A DNA stretch of 62,111 nt from Bacteroidia bacterium (GCA_030430535.1 JAUIKY010000017.1:1-62111); one strand, 5' to 3'. Positions 35,196-45,596 are shown, numbered from the stretch's first letter. Translations and numbers: made by a program. The notes: generated by a model not told the origin, from the sequence alone.

Positions 35196-37802
35196 ATGAA
35201 CCTAAACAATTATACCATAAAATCGCAGGAAGCCATACAGCAGGCGCAGCAAATTGCGCAAGGCTTCGGGCACCAGCAAATAGAAAACGAACATCTTTTC
35301 AAGGGCATTTTTGAAGTGGATGAAAACGTTTTACCGTTCCTTTTGAAAAAATTGAACGTTAACGTTTCTATTTTACAACAAGCTTTGGATAAGCAATTGG
35401 AGAGTTTTTCGAAAGTTTCGGGTGGCGAATTGATGCTTTCTCGCGAAGCAGGAAAATCGCTGAACGAAGCATCGATTATTGCCAAGAAAATGAAAGATGA
35501 TTATGTATCTGTTGAACATTTGATTTTGGCGATTTTTAAATCGAACAGTAAAATAGCGCAGATGTTAAAAGACCAAGGTGTTACCGAAAAAACCTTGAAC
35601 GCCGCTATTGCCGAATTGCGTCAGGGAGACCGTGTAACATCGCAAAGCCAAGAGGATACTTACAACTCTTTGAGCAAATATGCCAAAAACCTAAACCAAT
35701 TGGCCAAAGACGGCAAGCTGGATCCAGTGATTGGTCGCGATGAGGAAATACGTCGAATCCTTCAAATTTTATCGCGCCGCACCAAAAACAACCCCATTTT
35801 AGTAGGTGAACCCGGTACAGGTAAAACCGCTATTGCGGAAGGTTTGGCTCACCGTATTATTGATGGAGACATTCCTGAAAACTTAAAGGACAAGCAAATT
35901 TTTGCCCTCGACATGGGCGCGTTAATTGCCGGAGCAAAATACAAAGGTGAATTTGAGGAGCGCTTAAAAGCCGTTATCAAAGAAGTGACCAGCAGCAATG
36001 GTGATATCGTACTGTTTATTGACGAAATCCACACCCTAGTAGGTGCAGGCGGTGGACAAGGTGCCATGGATGCAGCCAATATTCTAAAGCCTGCCCTAGC
36101 CCGTGGCGAACTACGTGCTATCGGCGCCACAACTTTAGATGAGTATCAAAAATACTTTGAAAAAGACAAGGCTTTAGAGCGACGGTTCCAAAAAGTAACG
36201 GTAAACGAACCAGATACCGAAAGCGCCATTTCCATACTTCGAGGTATTAAAGAAAAATACGAAACACACCATAAAGTACGCATTAAAGATGATGCTATTA
36301 TCGGTGCGGTGGAATTATCGCAACGCTACATCACTAACCGATTTTTACCCGACAAAGCCATCGATTTAATGGACGAGGCGGCGTCAAAAATGCGCATGGA
36401 AATCAACTCCAAACCTGAAGAACTCGATGTTTTGGACAGAAAAATTATGCAGCTTGAAATTGAAATCGAGGCCATTAAACGCGAAAAGGATGAGGCGAAA
36501 TTGAAAAGCCTGCGTTCCGATTTAGCAAACCTTAAAGAAGAACGCAACGAAATTAATGCCAAGTGGAAAAGTGAAAAAGAAGTTGTGGATAATATCCAAA
36601 ATACCAAGCAGGATATCGAAAATTTCAAATTGGAAGCCGAAAGGGCTGAGCGTGAAGGCGATTACGGGAAAGTGGCCGAGTTGCGTTATGGCAAAATAAA
36701 ACAAGCCCAAGAGCAGCTTGAAATTTACCAAAAGCAATTGCAGGAACAAAGTGAAAACTCTTTGATAAAAGAGGAAGTTACTTATGACGACATTGCCGAA
36801 GTGGTTGCCAAATGGACCGGTATACCCGTAACCAAGATGATCCAGAGCGAACGCGAAAAACTGTTGAAACTGGAAGACGAATTGCACAAACGTGTGGTGG
36901 GTCAAGAAGAAGCCATTGAAGCCGTGAGTGACGCTGTTCGACGTAGCCGCGCTGGATTGCAAAACCCACAAAAGCCAGTTGGCACCTTTTTGTTCCTCGG
37001 AACCACTGGTGTTGGTAAAACCGAATTGGCAAAAGCCTTGGCAGAATATCTGTTCGACGATGAAAATGCCATGACCCGAATAGATATGAGTGAATATCAA
37101 GAACGCCACGCCGTGAGCAGATTAGTAGGTGCGCCCCCAGGATACGTAGGCTATGATGAAGGCGGACAGTTAACTGAAGCCGTGAGAAGAAAGCCATATT
37201 CAGTAGTACTGCTTGATGAAATTGAAAAGGCCCACCCCGATGCCTTCAACATCTTGCTACAAGTACTGGACGAAGGTCGTTTAACAGACAACAAAGGACG
37301 CGTGGCCGATTTTAAAAACACCATAATCATCATGACGTCCAATATTGGAAGCCATATCATACAAGAGCGTTTCGAAGCCACAAAAGACATTGAAACCGCT
37401 ATTGAAGTGGCAAAAATCGACGTTTTAGCTTTATTAAAACAATCGGTGCGACCAGAGTTTTTAAACCGTATAGACGACACCATCATGTTTACACCTTTAA
37501 GCAAGGAAAACATTATCGATATTGTGGGACTTCAGCTTAAAAATGTCACCAAGATGATAGCCAAACAAGGCATCACTTTTGATGCAACACCAGAAGCTAT
37601 TAGCTATTTGGCCGACAAAGGCTACAATCCTGAATACGGCGCCAGACCTGTAAAGCGCGTTATCCAAAAAGAAGTACTCAACGCCTTAAGTAAAGAAATT
37701 TTGGCGGGTAAAGTCACAACGGATAGCATCATTTTACTCGATGCCTTTGACGATAAACTAGTGTTCAGAAACCAAGGTGACTTGGTTCAGGAAGAAATTT
37801 AA
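35196..37802 (+). CDS. clpB: ATP-dependent disaggregase ClpB
   Basis: The 868-residue protein has the N-domain (1-145), first AAA+ module with [15 protein letters not shown] and [16 protein letters not shown], a long middle coiled-coil domain (about 410-520), and the second AAA+ module with [18 protein letters not shown] and the end [17 protein letters not shown]. It resolves protein aggregates with DnaK. It stands alone. The 200 bases upstream, shared with the divergent ytxJ gene, are AT-rich; ttgacttaatgtgg at 35121-35134 is a possible promoter part. Confidence 0.97.
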   Translation: MNLNNYTIKSQEAIQQAQQIAQGFGHQQIENEHLFKGIFEVDENVLPFLLKKLNVNVSILQQALDKQLESFSKVSGGELMLSREAGKSLNEASIIAKKMKDDYVSVEHLILAIFKSNSKIAQMLKDQGVTEKTLNAAIAELRQGDRVTSQSQEDTYNSLSKYAKNLNQLAKDGKLDPVIGRDEEIRRILQILSRRTKNNPILVGEPGTGKTAIAEGLAHRIIDGDIPENLKDKQIFALDMGALIAGAKYKGEFEERLKAVIKEVTSSNGDIVLFIDEIHTLVGAGGGQGAMDAANILKPALARGELRAIGATTLDEYQKYFEKDKALERRFQKVTVNEPDTESAISILRGIKEKYETHHKVRIKDDAIIGAVELSQRYITNRFLPDKAIDLMDEAASKMRMEINSKPEELDVLDRKIMQLEIEIEAIKREKDEAKLKSLRSDLANLKEERNEINAKWKSEKEVVDNIQNTKQDIENFKLEAERAEREGDYGKVAELRYGKIKQAQEQLEIYQKQLQEQSENSLIKEEVTYDDIAEVVAKWTGIPVTKMIQSEREKLLKLEDELHKRVVGQEEAIEAVSDAVRRSRAGLQNPQKPVGTFLFLGTTGVGKTELAKALAEYLFDDENAMTRIDMSEYQERHAVSRLVGAPPGYVGYDEGGQLTEAVRRKPYSVVLLDEIEKAHPDAFNILLQVLDEGRLTDNKGRVADFKNTIIIMTSNIGSHIIQERFEATKDIETAIEVAKIDVLALLKQSVRPEFLNRIDDTIMFTPLSKENIIDIVGLQLKNVTKMIAKQGITFDATPEAISYLADKGYNPEYGARPVKRVIQKEVLNALSKEILAGKVTTDSIILLDAFDDKLVFRNQGDLVQEEI

Positions 37803-37939
37803 AAATGTATTAGTTTAATTTGATTGATCATCCGAGCAATCGGGACAAAAAGCAACACTGCGCATAAAAATTGCTGGTGTTGCTTTGTTTTTTTATTCAA
37901 ACCGTAACCTCTTCAAACATTTCATATCAGATTAAAAAC

Positions 37940-38092
37940 ATGATGAAACGTATGGATTCCATTCAACAGTTATTTTTGAGCAGCATGCACGCCCCATCAT
38001 TCCTGCCGAACCTCAAGAAGCGAAACCTGAAACGAAAGAATGAATTTAAAACAATTTTAAAGCGGCTATTTCCCTCTATTCCTAACCGTTAA
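37940..38092 (+). CDS. Doubtful small basic ORF after clpB (50 aa)
   Basis: The frame MMKRMDSIQQLFLSSMHAPS continues with a strongly basic KKRNLKRKNEFKTILKRLF end. In another phase the same DNA reads IIPAEPQEAKPETKE and a stop, which looks more protein-like, so a frameshifted remnant of a small gene (MKRMDSIQQLFF..) is possible. It lies in a 357-base space between clpB and the PIG-L gene. Low confidence that it is expressed. Confidence 0.25.
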   Translation: MMKRMDSIQQLFLSSMHAPSFLPNLKKRNLKRKNEFKTILKRLFPSIPNR

Positions 38093-38101
38093 ATAAAGTT
38101 T

Positions 38102-38126
38102 AAAACCAGCCCAAACGCTGGTTTCT
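38102..38126 (+). terminator. Terminator upstream of the PIG-L gene
   Basis: aaaccagc and gctggttt are followed by ctttttt. Just after it lies tatatttg (38131-38138), a possible -7 box for the PIG-L gene. Confidence 0.75.
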
Positions 38127-38159
38127 TTTTTATATTTGGTTTTTGCTAACACGACCATT

Positions 38160-40682
38160 ATGCGCAGAACTATACTATACCTATTCATTCTCGTTTTTAT
38201 TTGTACCGTCCAAGCCCAAAAACCCAAAACCCCATCTTCCTCCGAAATTTATAAATCAATACAAAAACTCAACGTTTTGGGCTCGGTTCTATATGTGGCG
38301 GCACACCCCGATGATGAGAACACCCGATTGATTTCATACCTATCCAAGCATTTAAATGCCCGTACCGCCTACCTGTCGTTAACCCGTGGTGATGGCGGAC
38401 AAAACCTTATTGGTCCCGAAATCAGGGAACTTTTGGGCGTGATCCGCACACAGGAACTTTTGGCGGCCAGGCGCATTGATGGCGGCGAACAAATATTTAC
38501 CAGAGCCAACGATTTTGGCTATTCCAAGCACCCCGATGAAACCTTCGAGATTTGGAATAAAAACGAAGTATTGAGCGATGTGGTTTTGGCCATCCGCAAG
38601 TTTAAACCCGATGTGATCATCAATCGTTTTGACCACCGCTCGCCCGGCACTACCCATGGGCACCACACCGGTTCGGCCATGTTGAGCATGGAAGCCTTCG
38701 ATTTGGCCAACAAGCCTTCCGCCTTCTCCGAGCAGCTTCAACAAACCACACTTTGGCAGCCCAAACGCATATTTTTTAATACCAGTTGGTGGTTTTATGG
38801 CAGTGAGGAAAAATTTGAAAAAGCCGATAAAAGCAACATGCTAAGTTTCGACATTGGTACCTATTACCCACTCACCGGAACCTCCAATAACGAGATAGCC
38901 GCAATGGCACGAAGCCAACATTTAAGTCAGGGGTTCGGTACCACGCTACAACGGGGCAACCAAACCGAATATATTGAGCTTTTAAAAGGTGAACCGCTAT
39001 TGAACAACGAAGATATATTTTCTGGTATCGACACCTCATGGAAACGCATTAAGGGCGGAAAAGCTATTGGAAATATTTTGAACGAAGTTGAAGCGAATTT
39101 CAATTTTAAAAATCCTTCGGAACATATTCCGCAATTGGTGGAAGCCTACAAATTACTTCAGAATATTGACAACCAACATTGGAAAACCCAAAAATCGAAG
39201 GAGCTAAAATCGATTATTGAAATGTGTGCTGGGCTGTATTTGGAAGCTTCGGCCGAAACCAATATGGCCACACCTTCTGAAACCATTAACGTTAACCTTG
39301 AAGTACTTAATAGAAGTGATGTGCCCATAACTTTGGTAAGCATAAACACACCCAACAAGTTGAATATTTCAAAAAACATCGACTTAAAAAACAACCTAAA
39401 ATATACGTTTAAAGAACCAATTAAAATTGAAAGCGATGCAGACTACACCTCGCCGTATTGGTTAAAACACAAAGGCACTTTGGGCATGTACCGTGTAGAT
39501 GATAAATCACTCATCGGGCTCCCAGAAACGCCAAAAATGCTAAAGGTAGATTTCCATTTACAAATTGCAGGCACGCCTTTTATCTTTTCAAAAAACATCA
39601 TTCAACGTTACGCGCTACCCGACAAAGGTGAACTGTACCGTCCGTTTGAAATCATTCCCGAGGCATCGGCAAAAATCACCGAAAAGGTCATTATTTTAAA
39701 TTCCGATAAGCAGCGTGACATTTATGTAACAGTAAAGGCCGGGCGCGACAATTTAGAGGGCTATGTGCAAATAGCGCACCCCAAAAACTGGAGCATTTAC
39801 CCTGATAAACAAAAAGTGAATATTGCCAACAAAGGCACCGAACAAACTTTGGTCTTTACGGTTATTCCGCCTAAAAACCAAAGCGAAGGCCTATTGACGC
39901 CAATGGTACACGTGGGCAACAAAACCTACACCAAAGAGCTTATTGAAATGGACTACAGCCACATTCCGTTTCAAACGGTTTTATTACCCAGCGAAAGTAA
40001 AATTGTGCGTTTGGATATTAAAAAGAAAGGTGAAAACATCGCATATATAGTGGGTGCGGGCGATGTGGTTCCAGAGAGTTTACACGAAATGGGATACCAC
40101 GTTAGGGTGTTGAGCCCCAATGATATTACACCCGAAACCTTAAAAAGTTTTGATGCCGTGGTAGTGGGCATCCGGGCTTACAATACCGTAGAAGAGCTAA
40201 AATTCAAGCAACAGGCACTTTTCGATTTTGTGGCCGAAGGCGGCAACATGATCGTGCAATACAATACCAACCGCGGATTGAAAACCGAACACTTGGCACC
40301 TTACGAACTGAACGTATCTAGAGACCGCGTGACCGATGAACATGCCGAAGTACGATTTTTAGCCCCAGAACATCCCGTTTTAAATGTACCGAATAAAATT
40401 ACCCAACAAGATTTTGAAGGCTGGACACAGGAACGCGGCCTCTATTTCCCGGATTCTTGGGGTAGTGAATTCACGCCCATTTTGTCTATTAACGATAAAG
40501 GCGAAAGTCCAAAAGACGGGAGCTTACTGGTGGCCAAACACGGCAAAGGCTATTACATTTACACCGGATTGAGCTTTTTTAGGGAATTTCCTGCTGGGGT
40601 GGCTGGAGCCTACCGGTTATTTGCCAATATGCTTTCCATTGGAAAAGACAACTTAAAAGAACAGGCACAATTAAACGATTAG
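38160..40682 (+). CDS. Secreted PIG-L family deacetylase with extra C-terminal domains
   Basis: I start at MRRTILYLFILVFICTVQAQ (signal peptide). The PIG-L metal motif AHPDDE is at H49-E53, with RGDGGQN and HHTG later, so the Zn site looks complete. At 840 residues it is far longer than bare PIG-L enzymes. Residues about 380-600 are beta-sandwich-like (INVNLEVLNRSDVPITLVSI), and about 620-830 resemble a ThuA/GATase-like fold (PNDITPETLKSFDAVVVGIR). It should de-N-acetylate a carbohydrate outside the cytoplasm. A small membrane peptide, a Na+ symporter and an oxidoreductase follow in the operon, suggesting uptake and use of a sugar or amino sugar. Confidence 0.85.
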   Translation: MRRTILYLFILVFICTVQAQKPKTPSSSEIYKSIQKLNVLGSVLYVAAHPDDENTRLISYLSKHLNARTAYLSLTRGDGGQNLIGPEIRELLGVIRTQELLAARRIDGGEQIFTRANDFGYSKHPDETFEIWNKNEVLSDVVLAIRKFKPDVIINRFDHRSPGTTHGHHTGSAMLSMEAFDLANKPSAFSEQLQQTTLWQPKRIFFNTSWWFYGSEEKFEKADKSNMLSFDIGTYYPLTGTSNNEIAAMARSQHLSQGFGTTLQRGNQTEYIELLKGEPLLNNEDIFSGIDTSWKRIKGGKAIGNILNEVEANFNFKNPSEHIPQLVEAYKLLQNIDNQHWKTQKSKELKSIIEMCAGLYLEASAETNMATPSETINVNLEVLNRSDVPITLVSINTPNKLNISKNIDLKNNLKYTFKEPIKIESDADYTSPYWLKHKGTLGMYRVDDKSLIGLPETPKMLKVDFHLQIAGTPFIFSKNIIQRYALPDKGELYRPFEIIPEASAKITEKVIILNSDKQRDIYVTVKAGRDNLEGYVQIAHPKNWSIYPDKQKVNIANKGTEQTLVFTVIPPKNQSEGLLTPMVHVGNKTYTKELIEMDYSHIPFQTVLLPSESKIVRLDIKKKGENIAYIVGAGDVVPESLHEMGYHVRVLSPNDITPETLKSFDAVVVGIRAYNTVEELKFKQQALFDFVAEGGNMIVQYNTNRGLKTEHLAPYELNVSRDRVTDEHAEVRFLAPEHPVLNVPNKITQQDFEGWTQERGLYFPDSWGSEFTPILSINDKGESPKDGSLLVAKHGKGYYIYTGLSFFREFPAGVAGAYRLFANMLSIGKDNLKEQAQLND

Positions 40683-40684
40683 AC

Positions 40685-40795
40685 ATGGAAGACAACAAAG
40701 CCCCTAACCAAACATGGCAAAAATGGTATTCTATCGTTTTAATTGCCAATGCCATTTATTTTTTTGTGTTTTACCTTATCACCAAAACCTTTTAA
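40685..40795 (+). CDS. 36-residue single-span membrane peptide before the symporter
   Basis: The frame starts MEDNKAPNQTWQKWYSIVLI two bases after the PIG-L stop and has one span (YSIVLIANAIYFFVFYLI) before the end TKTF. The symporter starts 3 bases after its stop. The charged-then-hydrophobic layout and tight packing resemble small subunits encoded before SSS-type symporters (YhdT-PanF, DUF4212-type). It may be an accessory subunit of the symporter. Confidence 0.65.
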   Translation: MEDNKAPNQTWQKWYSIVLIANAIYFFVFYLITKTF

Positions 40796-40798
40796 AAT

Positions 40799-42493
40799 AT
40801 GCAGGTTTTAAGTTGGATTGATTGGACGGTTTTAAGTTTAACCCTAGCGGCCATTGTAGCTTACGGCACTTGGCAAACACGGGGCAGTAAAAATGTAACG
40901 GACTATTTAAGGGGCGGCAACACCTCAAAATGGTGGACCATCGGTCTATCGGTCATGGCCACTCAGGCCAGCGCCATTACATTTTTGTCCACACCCGGGC
41001 AAGCGTTTAATGACGGCATGGGCTTTGTTCAGTTTTACTTTGGGCTACCCATAGCCATGATCATGATTTGCTTGGTATTTATCCCCCTGTACCACCGATT
41101 AAAAGTTTATACCGCCTACGAGTTTTTAGAAAACCGTTTCGATTTAAAAACCCGAACCTTGGCCGCCGTTTTGTTTTTAATCCAACGTGGCTTGGCAGCC
41201 GGAATCACCATTTTTGCACCTGCCATTATTTTGTCGGTGGTTTTAGGTTGGGATTTATTAACGCTCAATATCGCTATTGGGTTTCTCGTGATTATTTACA
41301 CCGTTTCGGGTGGCACACGGGCGGTAAACGTTACGCAAAAGCATCAAATGTTGGTTATTTTTATCGGTATGCTCGTGGCCTTCTTTTTAATTGTGTACAA
41401 ACTTCCGCAGGATATCACCTTTAAAAAAGCCCTCGACATTGCCGGTGCCAGTGGCAAAATGGAAGTGCTCGATTTTTCATTTAATCTAAACAACCGCTAC
41501 ACCTTTTGGAGCGGTATTATTGGCGGCACCTTTTTAATGCTTTCGTATTTCGGTACCGACCAAAGCCAGGTGCAACGCTACCTTTCCGGGAAATCGGTTA
41601 AGGAAATGCAATTGGGCCTCATTTTTAACGGACTCCTTAAAATCCCCATGCAGTTTTTTATTTTATTGGTGGGCGTTATGGTATTTGTGTTCTATCAGTT
41701 TAACGAAGCACCCGTAAACTTTAATCCAACAGCCACTGATCTCGTTTTACATTCAGAATATGCCGAGGAATACAAAACCCTTCAACAAGAGCAACAGGCA
41801 GTTTTTAATGACAAGCAAAAGATTATACAAGCCTTTATTGATGATGAAAATCCGAAGGCTTCAAGTTATATCGCCATAGCCAATGAAGCACAAAATGACA
41901 TACGAAAGGAAGCCCGAACGCTCATTGATAAAGCTTCGGAAAACCAAGACATAAAAGTAGAAAGCAACGATAAAGATTATGTGTTCATTCATTTTATCTT
42001 GAACAATTTACCGCGCGGACTCATCGGGCTTTTACTGGCCGTTATTTTAAGTGCCGCCATGTCGAGTACCGCCAGCGAACTCAATGCCTTGGGCTCGACC
42101 ACCACTATCGATTTGTACAAACGAAACACCAGCGAAAAAACCGAAGAACACATGGTAAAGGTCTCAAAATGGTTTACGTTCGCTTGGGGCATTATGGCCA
42201 TTGCCGTAGCCTGTGTGGCGAATTTGGCCGAGAATTTAATCCAGTTAGTAAACATTATCGGTTCTATTTTTTATGGCAACGTACTGGGCATTTTTCTGTT
42301 GGCGTTTTTCTTTAAATTTGTAAAGGGCAACGCTGTTTTTACGGGTGCTTTGATTACCCAAGCCCTAGTGATTACACTATATTTTTTAAATGAATTCGCC
42401 ATCATCAACCTACCCTTTTTATGGCTCAATTTTGTGGGTTGCATTATAGTTATCGCGCTATCATGCCTACTTCAATTAACTCAAAAAACATGA
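40799..42493 (+). CDS. Sodium:solute symporter (SSS family)
   Basis: The 564-residue protein has about 13 membrane spans, with SVMATQASAITFLSTPGQAF, YTAYEFLENRFD and YTVSGGTRAVNVTQKHQM in the N-terminal half. The Na+-site region is AAMSSTASELNALGSTTTID. A polar insert (EYAEEYKTLQQEQQAVFND) lies at about 320-380. It is an SGLT-like fold with Na+ driving substrate uptake. Position after PIG-L and before an oxidoreductase suggests a sugar or sugar acid as substrate. Its stop overlaps the start of the oxidoreductase gene (ATGA). Confidence 0.92.
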   Translation: MQVLSWIDWTVLSLTLAAIVAYGTWQTRGSKNVTDYLRGGNTSKWWTIGLSVMATQASAITFLSTPGQAFNDGMGFVQFYFGLPIAMIMICLVFIPLYHRLKVYTAYEFLENRFDLKTRTLAAVLFLIQRGLAAGITIFAPAIILSVVLGWDLLTLNIAIGFLVIIYTVSGGTRAVNVTQKHQMLVIFIGMLVAFFLIVYKLPQDITFKKALDIAGASGKMEVLDFSFNLNNRYTFWSGIIGGTFLMLSYFGTDQSQVQRYLSGKSVKEMQLGLIFNGLLKIPMQFFILLVGVMVFVFYQFNEAPVNFNPTATDLVLHSEYAEEYKTLQQEQQAVFNDKQKIIQAFIDDENPKASSYIAIANEAQNDIRKEARTLIDKASENQDIKVESNDKDYVFIHFILNNLPRGLIGLLLAVILSAAMSSTASELNALGSTTTIDLYKRNTSEKTEEHMVKVSKWFTFAWGIMAIAVACVANLAENLIQLVNIIGSIFYGNVLGIFLLAFFFKFVKGNAVFTGALITQALVITLYFLNEFAIINLPFLWLNFVGCIIVIALSCLLQLTQKT

Positions 42494-43476
42494 CACAAGA
42501 AAAACAACTTAAAAAAATAAAATGGGGCATTATTGGCCTAGGAAGAATTGCCAATAGTTTTGCCACAGATTTGGCCACCATAAGCGATGCCGAACTGTAT
42601 GCCGTGGCATCGCGGTCGCAGAAAAAGGCGGATGAATTCGCTAAAAAACACCAAGCCACAAAAGCTTACGATAGTTACGAAACCTTGGCCAACGACCCAA
42701 ACATCGATGCTGTTTATGTGGCCACTCCACACAGTTTGCATAAAGACAATGCACTAATGTGTTTGGAAAATGGCATTGCCGTTTTGGGTGAAAAACCTTT
42801 TGCGATGGATGCGGATGAAGTGGATGAAATGATTGCCAAGGCCAAAGAAAAAAACGTACTGCTAATGGAAGCCCTTTGGACTTATTTTTTACCACATTAC
42901 CAATACGTTTTAAAGGAACTTAAAAACAAAACCTATGGTAACATTTTAAAATTGGAAGCCGATTTTGGCTTTACCCGTCCATACGACACCAGCACCCGAC
43001 TTTTCGCAAAAAATCTGGGTGGCGGCAGTTTACTCGATATTGGTATTTACCCCATTTTTGCAGCCCTTTCTACTTTAGGTATGCCAAAAAATATTGAAGC
43101 CGATGCCACGTTTTTTGAAAATGGGGCCGATAGTTCCTGTCGCATGATTTTTGATTATGACAATGGCGCTAAAGCCCAATTGAAAAGCACCTTAATTGAA
43201 GAAACACCCACACAAGCTATTTTTCATTGTGAAAAAGCCACGATCAAAATCAACACAAAATTTCATGAACCCTCTACGGTTTCCATCATTAAAAACGGAA
43301 AAGAGGAAATCAAAGATTTTAATTATTCCACGATTGGCTATAATTACGAAACCATCCACTTTAACGAATTGCTAAGAAAAGGCAAAACTGAAAGTGACAT
43401 CATGACTTTTGATTTTAGTAAAAACCTAATCAAAACTTTGGATGACGTTCGAGGAATCATTGGGCTCGATTATTAA
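42490..43476 (+). CDS. Gfo/Idh/MocA family oxidoreductase
   Basis: I start at MTQEKQLKKIKWG (42490), which overlaps the symporter stop as ATGA; the longer frame lies inside the symporter. The 328-residue protein has the Rossmann motif WGIIGLGRIANSFA, DAVYVATPHSLHKDNALMCL and the GEKPFA motif with the catalytic-type Lys. It is an NAD(P)-dependent dehydrogenase probably acting on the compound imported by the symporter. Confidence 0.92.
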   Translation: MTQEKQLKKIKWGIIGLGRIANSFATDLATISDAELYAVASRSQKKADEFAKKHQATKAYDSYETLANDPNIDAVYVATPHSLHKDNALMCLENGIAVLGEKPFAMDADEVDEMIAKAKEKNVLLMEALWTYFLPHYQYVLKELKNKTYGNILKLEADFGFTRPYDTSTRLFAKNLGGGSLLDIGIYPIFAALSTLGMPKNIEADATFFENGADSSCRMIFDYDNGAKAQLKSTLIEETPTQAIFHCEKATIKINTKFHEPSTVSIIKNGKEEIKDFNYSTIGYNYETIHFNELLRKGKTESDIMTFDFSKNLIKTLDDVRGIIGLDY

Positions 43477-43547
43477 AACCCCGTTTATTCAATGTGAAAG
43501 TTTCTTCAGCTGAAAGCGTCTAAGCCTAGAAATAAACAGTAAATATT

Positions 43548-44243
43548 ATGCACATAAAAATATGGTCCGATATCAGATGCCCATTCTGCTATATCGGAAA
43601 AAAACATTTTGAAGCGGCACTGAGCCAATTCCCCCAAAAAGAGGATATAAAAGTAGAATGGAAAAGCTTTGAGCTAGATCCCAATTTAAAAACTGCTCCC
43701 GAAAAAAATGCCATCGACCATTTTGTTGAAAGCAAAGGGATTGACCCAGAACGAGCAAAACACCTGTTTAACAATGTTACTGCTATGGCATCGCAAGCGG
43801 GTTTGGATTTCAATTTGGAAGCTTCGGTTCCGGCAAACACCTTGAATGCGCATCGCTTGCTACATTTTGCTAAAAAAGAAGGCTTAGCCACCCCAACCAA
43901 AGAAGCGCTTTTGAAAGCCCATCTTAGCGAAGGCAAAAACATCGATGATATTAATGTGCTCATCACGATCGCTAAGGGCTTAGGAATGGATGCCGAAAAA
44001 GTAAAAACCATGTTGGAATCAGATAACTTAACCTATGAAGTGCGACAAGACCAAATGGAAGCCAGAAATTTAGGCATTAACAGCGTGCCCTTTTTCGTGA
44101 TAGACAATCAATACGGTATTTCTGGAGCACAACCAGTGGAAGCATTTACCGAATCGCTTGAAAAAGCTTGGAAAAACAAACAAAGTAAACTTGAAATGGT
44201 TTCGGAAGGTAATAGCTGCGACATAGACGGCAATTGTGATTAA
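43548..44243 (+). CDS. DsbA family oxidoreductase, FrnE type
   Basis: The 231-residue protein has the redox motif SDIRCPFCYIGKKHFE (C11 and C14) and NAHRLLHFAKKEG, and the cis-Pro loop GINSVPFFVIDNQYGISGAQ. It has no signal peptide, so it works in the cytoplasm, as FrnE does. It ends in a Cys-containing tail SCDIDGNCD. It may act in disulfide exchange under oxidative stress. A terminator at 44262-44306 follows. Confidence 0.92.
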   Translation: MHIKIWSDIRCPFCYIGKKHFEAALSQFPQKEDIKVEWKSFELDPNLKTAPEKNAIDHFVESKGIDPERAKHLFNNVTAMASQAGLDFNLEASVPANTLNAHRLLHFAKKEGLATPTKEALLKAHLSEGKNIDDINVLITIAKGLGMDAEKVKTMLESDNLTYEVRQDQMEARNLGINSVPFFVIDNQYGISGAQPVEAFTESLEKAWKNKQSKLEMVSEGNSCDIDGNCD

Positions 44244-44261
44244 GTTATTTTAAACCGAAAA

Positions 44262-44306
44262 AAAAAGGCTGAATTCGCTGTGTAAAACAACGAATTCAGC
44301 CTTTTT
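44262..44306 (+). terminator. Terminator after the FrnE-type gene
   Basis: 16-base arms aaaaaggctgaattcg and cgaattcagccttttt are perfect with a 13-base loop. Confidence 0.9.
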
Positions 44307-44365
44307 GTTTAAAAAGTTTTTAGCCTATCTTACATTATATTCCATAAGGACTAAAATAAATAAAT

Positions 44366-44461
44366 GTCATTGCGAGAAATTCCATTTCGAAGTAATCTCT
44401 TGATGAGTAACTTGATTTTTTAAGATTCCTTCTCCCGATAACTATCGGGAGAAGGAATGAC
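44366..44461. repeat. Copy 2 of the intergenic GTCATT repeat, inverted relative to copy 1
   Basis: Read on the minus strand, this element has the same blocks as 27122-27220 in the same order. It ends with the terminal inverted repeat gtcatt/aatgac. It includes a perfect hairpin with 16-base arms attccttctcccgata and tatcgggagaaggaat (44425-44458). Confidence 0.75.
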
Positions 44462-44478
44462 AACTTTTTTGCCTTGCA

Positions 44479-45327
44479 TTACATCGCCCCCCACTCTTTC
44501 AGTGAATCTTTGTTCATTTTAACGTAATCGGCGTTACCGGCAGCTTCGGCGGCAGCCAACGATTTTTTAGCGGCAGCAATAGCGCCTTTTTTATCACCAG
44601 CTTTGGCATAAATCAACGATTGCTGTCTCAATTGCCAAAATGGGGCATTTTCTCCAGACATGGCAATAGCTTTATCTATCCATTTTTTTGCTTGGTTGAT
44701 GTCCTTTCCTTCCTGTAGATAATACACCGCAGCAGAATAGTAATCGCCTGCTCCAGGGCCATTCATCACCTTTGAAATAGATTTCGATACTAAATCATCA
44801 GTAGGCACCTCTATTTTAACACCCACGTACACATCTTCCCAAAGCATACCCAAAACGGCCGAATTACTGGTTAAATCATCAAAGGTTATGGTAAATGTCT
44901 CTATTTTTACGGGCATATTGTAAACATCTGCAGTTACTTTTGCAGCCACTTTGCTGTCGTCCCAGTTTCTCGGTGTTCCCCAATTTTCGGTATCTGAATA
45001 AAAATAGACTTCCCATGAATCCTTTTCTGGTTTGGTAAAAATAGCATAGCTTCCCGCTTTCAAGGTTTGTCCGTCTACAACGGCATCTGTACTTAAGCTA
45101 ATCGTAGTGTTTTTGTTGGCTCCAGTTCGCCATATTTTACCATAAGGCACTAAATCGCCAAAAACGGTTCGACCTCTCATATTTGGCCTAGAGTATTCCA
45201 AGGTGATATCGGTCAGTCCAACCTTTTGTTCAATTTTAGAAAACGGGCTCGGCGCCGGAGTTTCCACTTGGGCTTTTACACTGTAAACCGTGGTGAACGC
45301 GAGTAGCATTAGTAGTAATTTTTTCAT
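44479..45327 (-). CDS. DUF2911 domain-containing secreted protein
   Basis: I start at MKKLLLMLLAFTTVYSVKAQ (signal peptide, mature protein from Q20); an ATG at 45351 would add eight residues. The DUF2911 domain (about 25-175) has LEYSRPNMRGRTVFGDLVPY, WRTGANKNTTI and GSYAIFTKPEKDSWEVYFY. The C-terminal 90 residues are helical and TPR-like (GDYYSAAVYYLQEGKDINQA, KAGDKKGAIAAAKKS). Family function is unknown. Stands alone on the minus strand. Confidence 0.88.
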   Translation of the reverse strand: MKKLLLMLLAFTTVYSVKAQVETPAPSPFSKIEQKVGLTDITLEYSRPNMRGRTVFGDLVPYGKIWRTGANKNTTISLSTDAVVDGQTLKAGSYAIFTKPEKDSWEVYFYSDTENWGTPRNWDDSKVAAKVTADVYNMPVKIETFTITFDDLTSNSAVLGMLWEDVYVGVKIEVPTDDLVSKSISKVMNGPGAGDYYSAAVYYLQEGKDINQAKKWIDKAIAMSGENAPFWQLRQQSLIYAKAGDKKGAIAAAKKSLAAAEAAGNADYVKMNKDSLKEWGAM

Positions 45328-45538
45328 TTTAGTTTTATTTAAGTTAAACATGTTGCATAAAATTACATATCGGCTTCCAGATTACTGTTAACTAAATCTT
45401 AAAAAAACACCTATTATTTTCAGCAATACAGATGTTGAGCGGCGTTATGAAGGCCATATTATTTCAATCTGTTACTACTCCAAATATGTAGAAAAAAGGA
45501 AAATTATTTTGTACACAAAGTGCTCCGAATATATTTTT

Positions 45539-45580
45539 GTTTAACTTTAACAATATAAAGTTAAACATTTTGTATCTTTG
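45539..45580 (+). promoter_or_regulatory. 28-bp inverted-repeat operator and -7 box of the TetR operon
   Basis: Arms gtttaacttta (45539-45549) and taaagttaaac (45556-45566) are perfect over 11 bases with a 6-base spacer. The -7 box tatctttg (45573-45580) follows at six bases. The same layout occurs at 54143-54184. The TetR gene start is 16 bases after the box. Confidence 0.8.
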
Positions 45581-45596
45581 TGATAAATACAAGGTT

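Noticed and set aside
36522-37197. Long antisense frames opposite clpB
   Set aside because: They are shadows of the highly conserved clpB coding sequence, with no start-site or family support.
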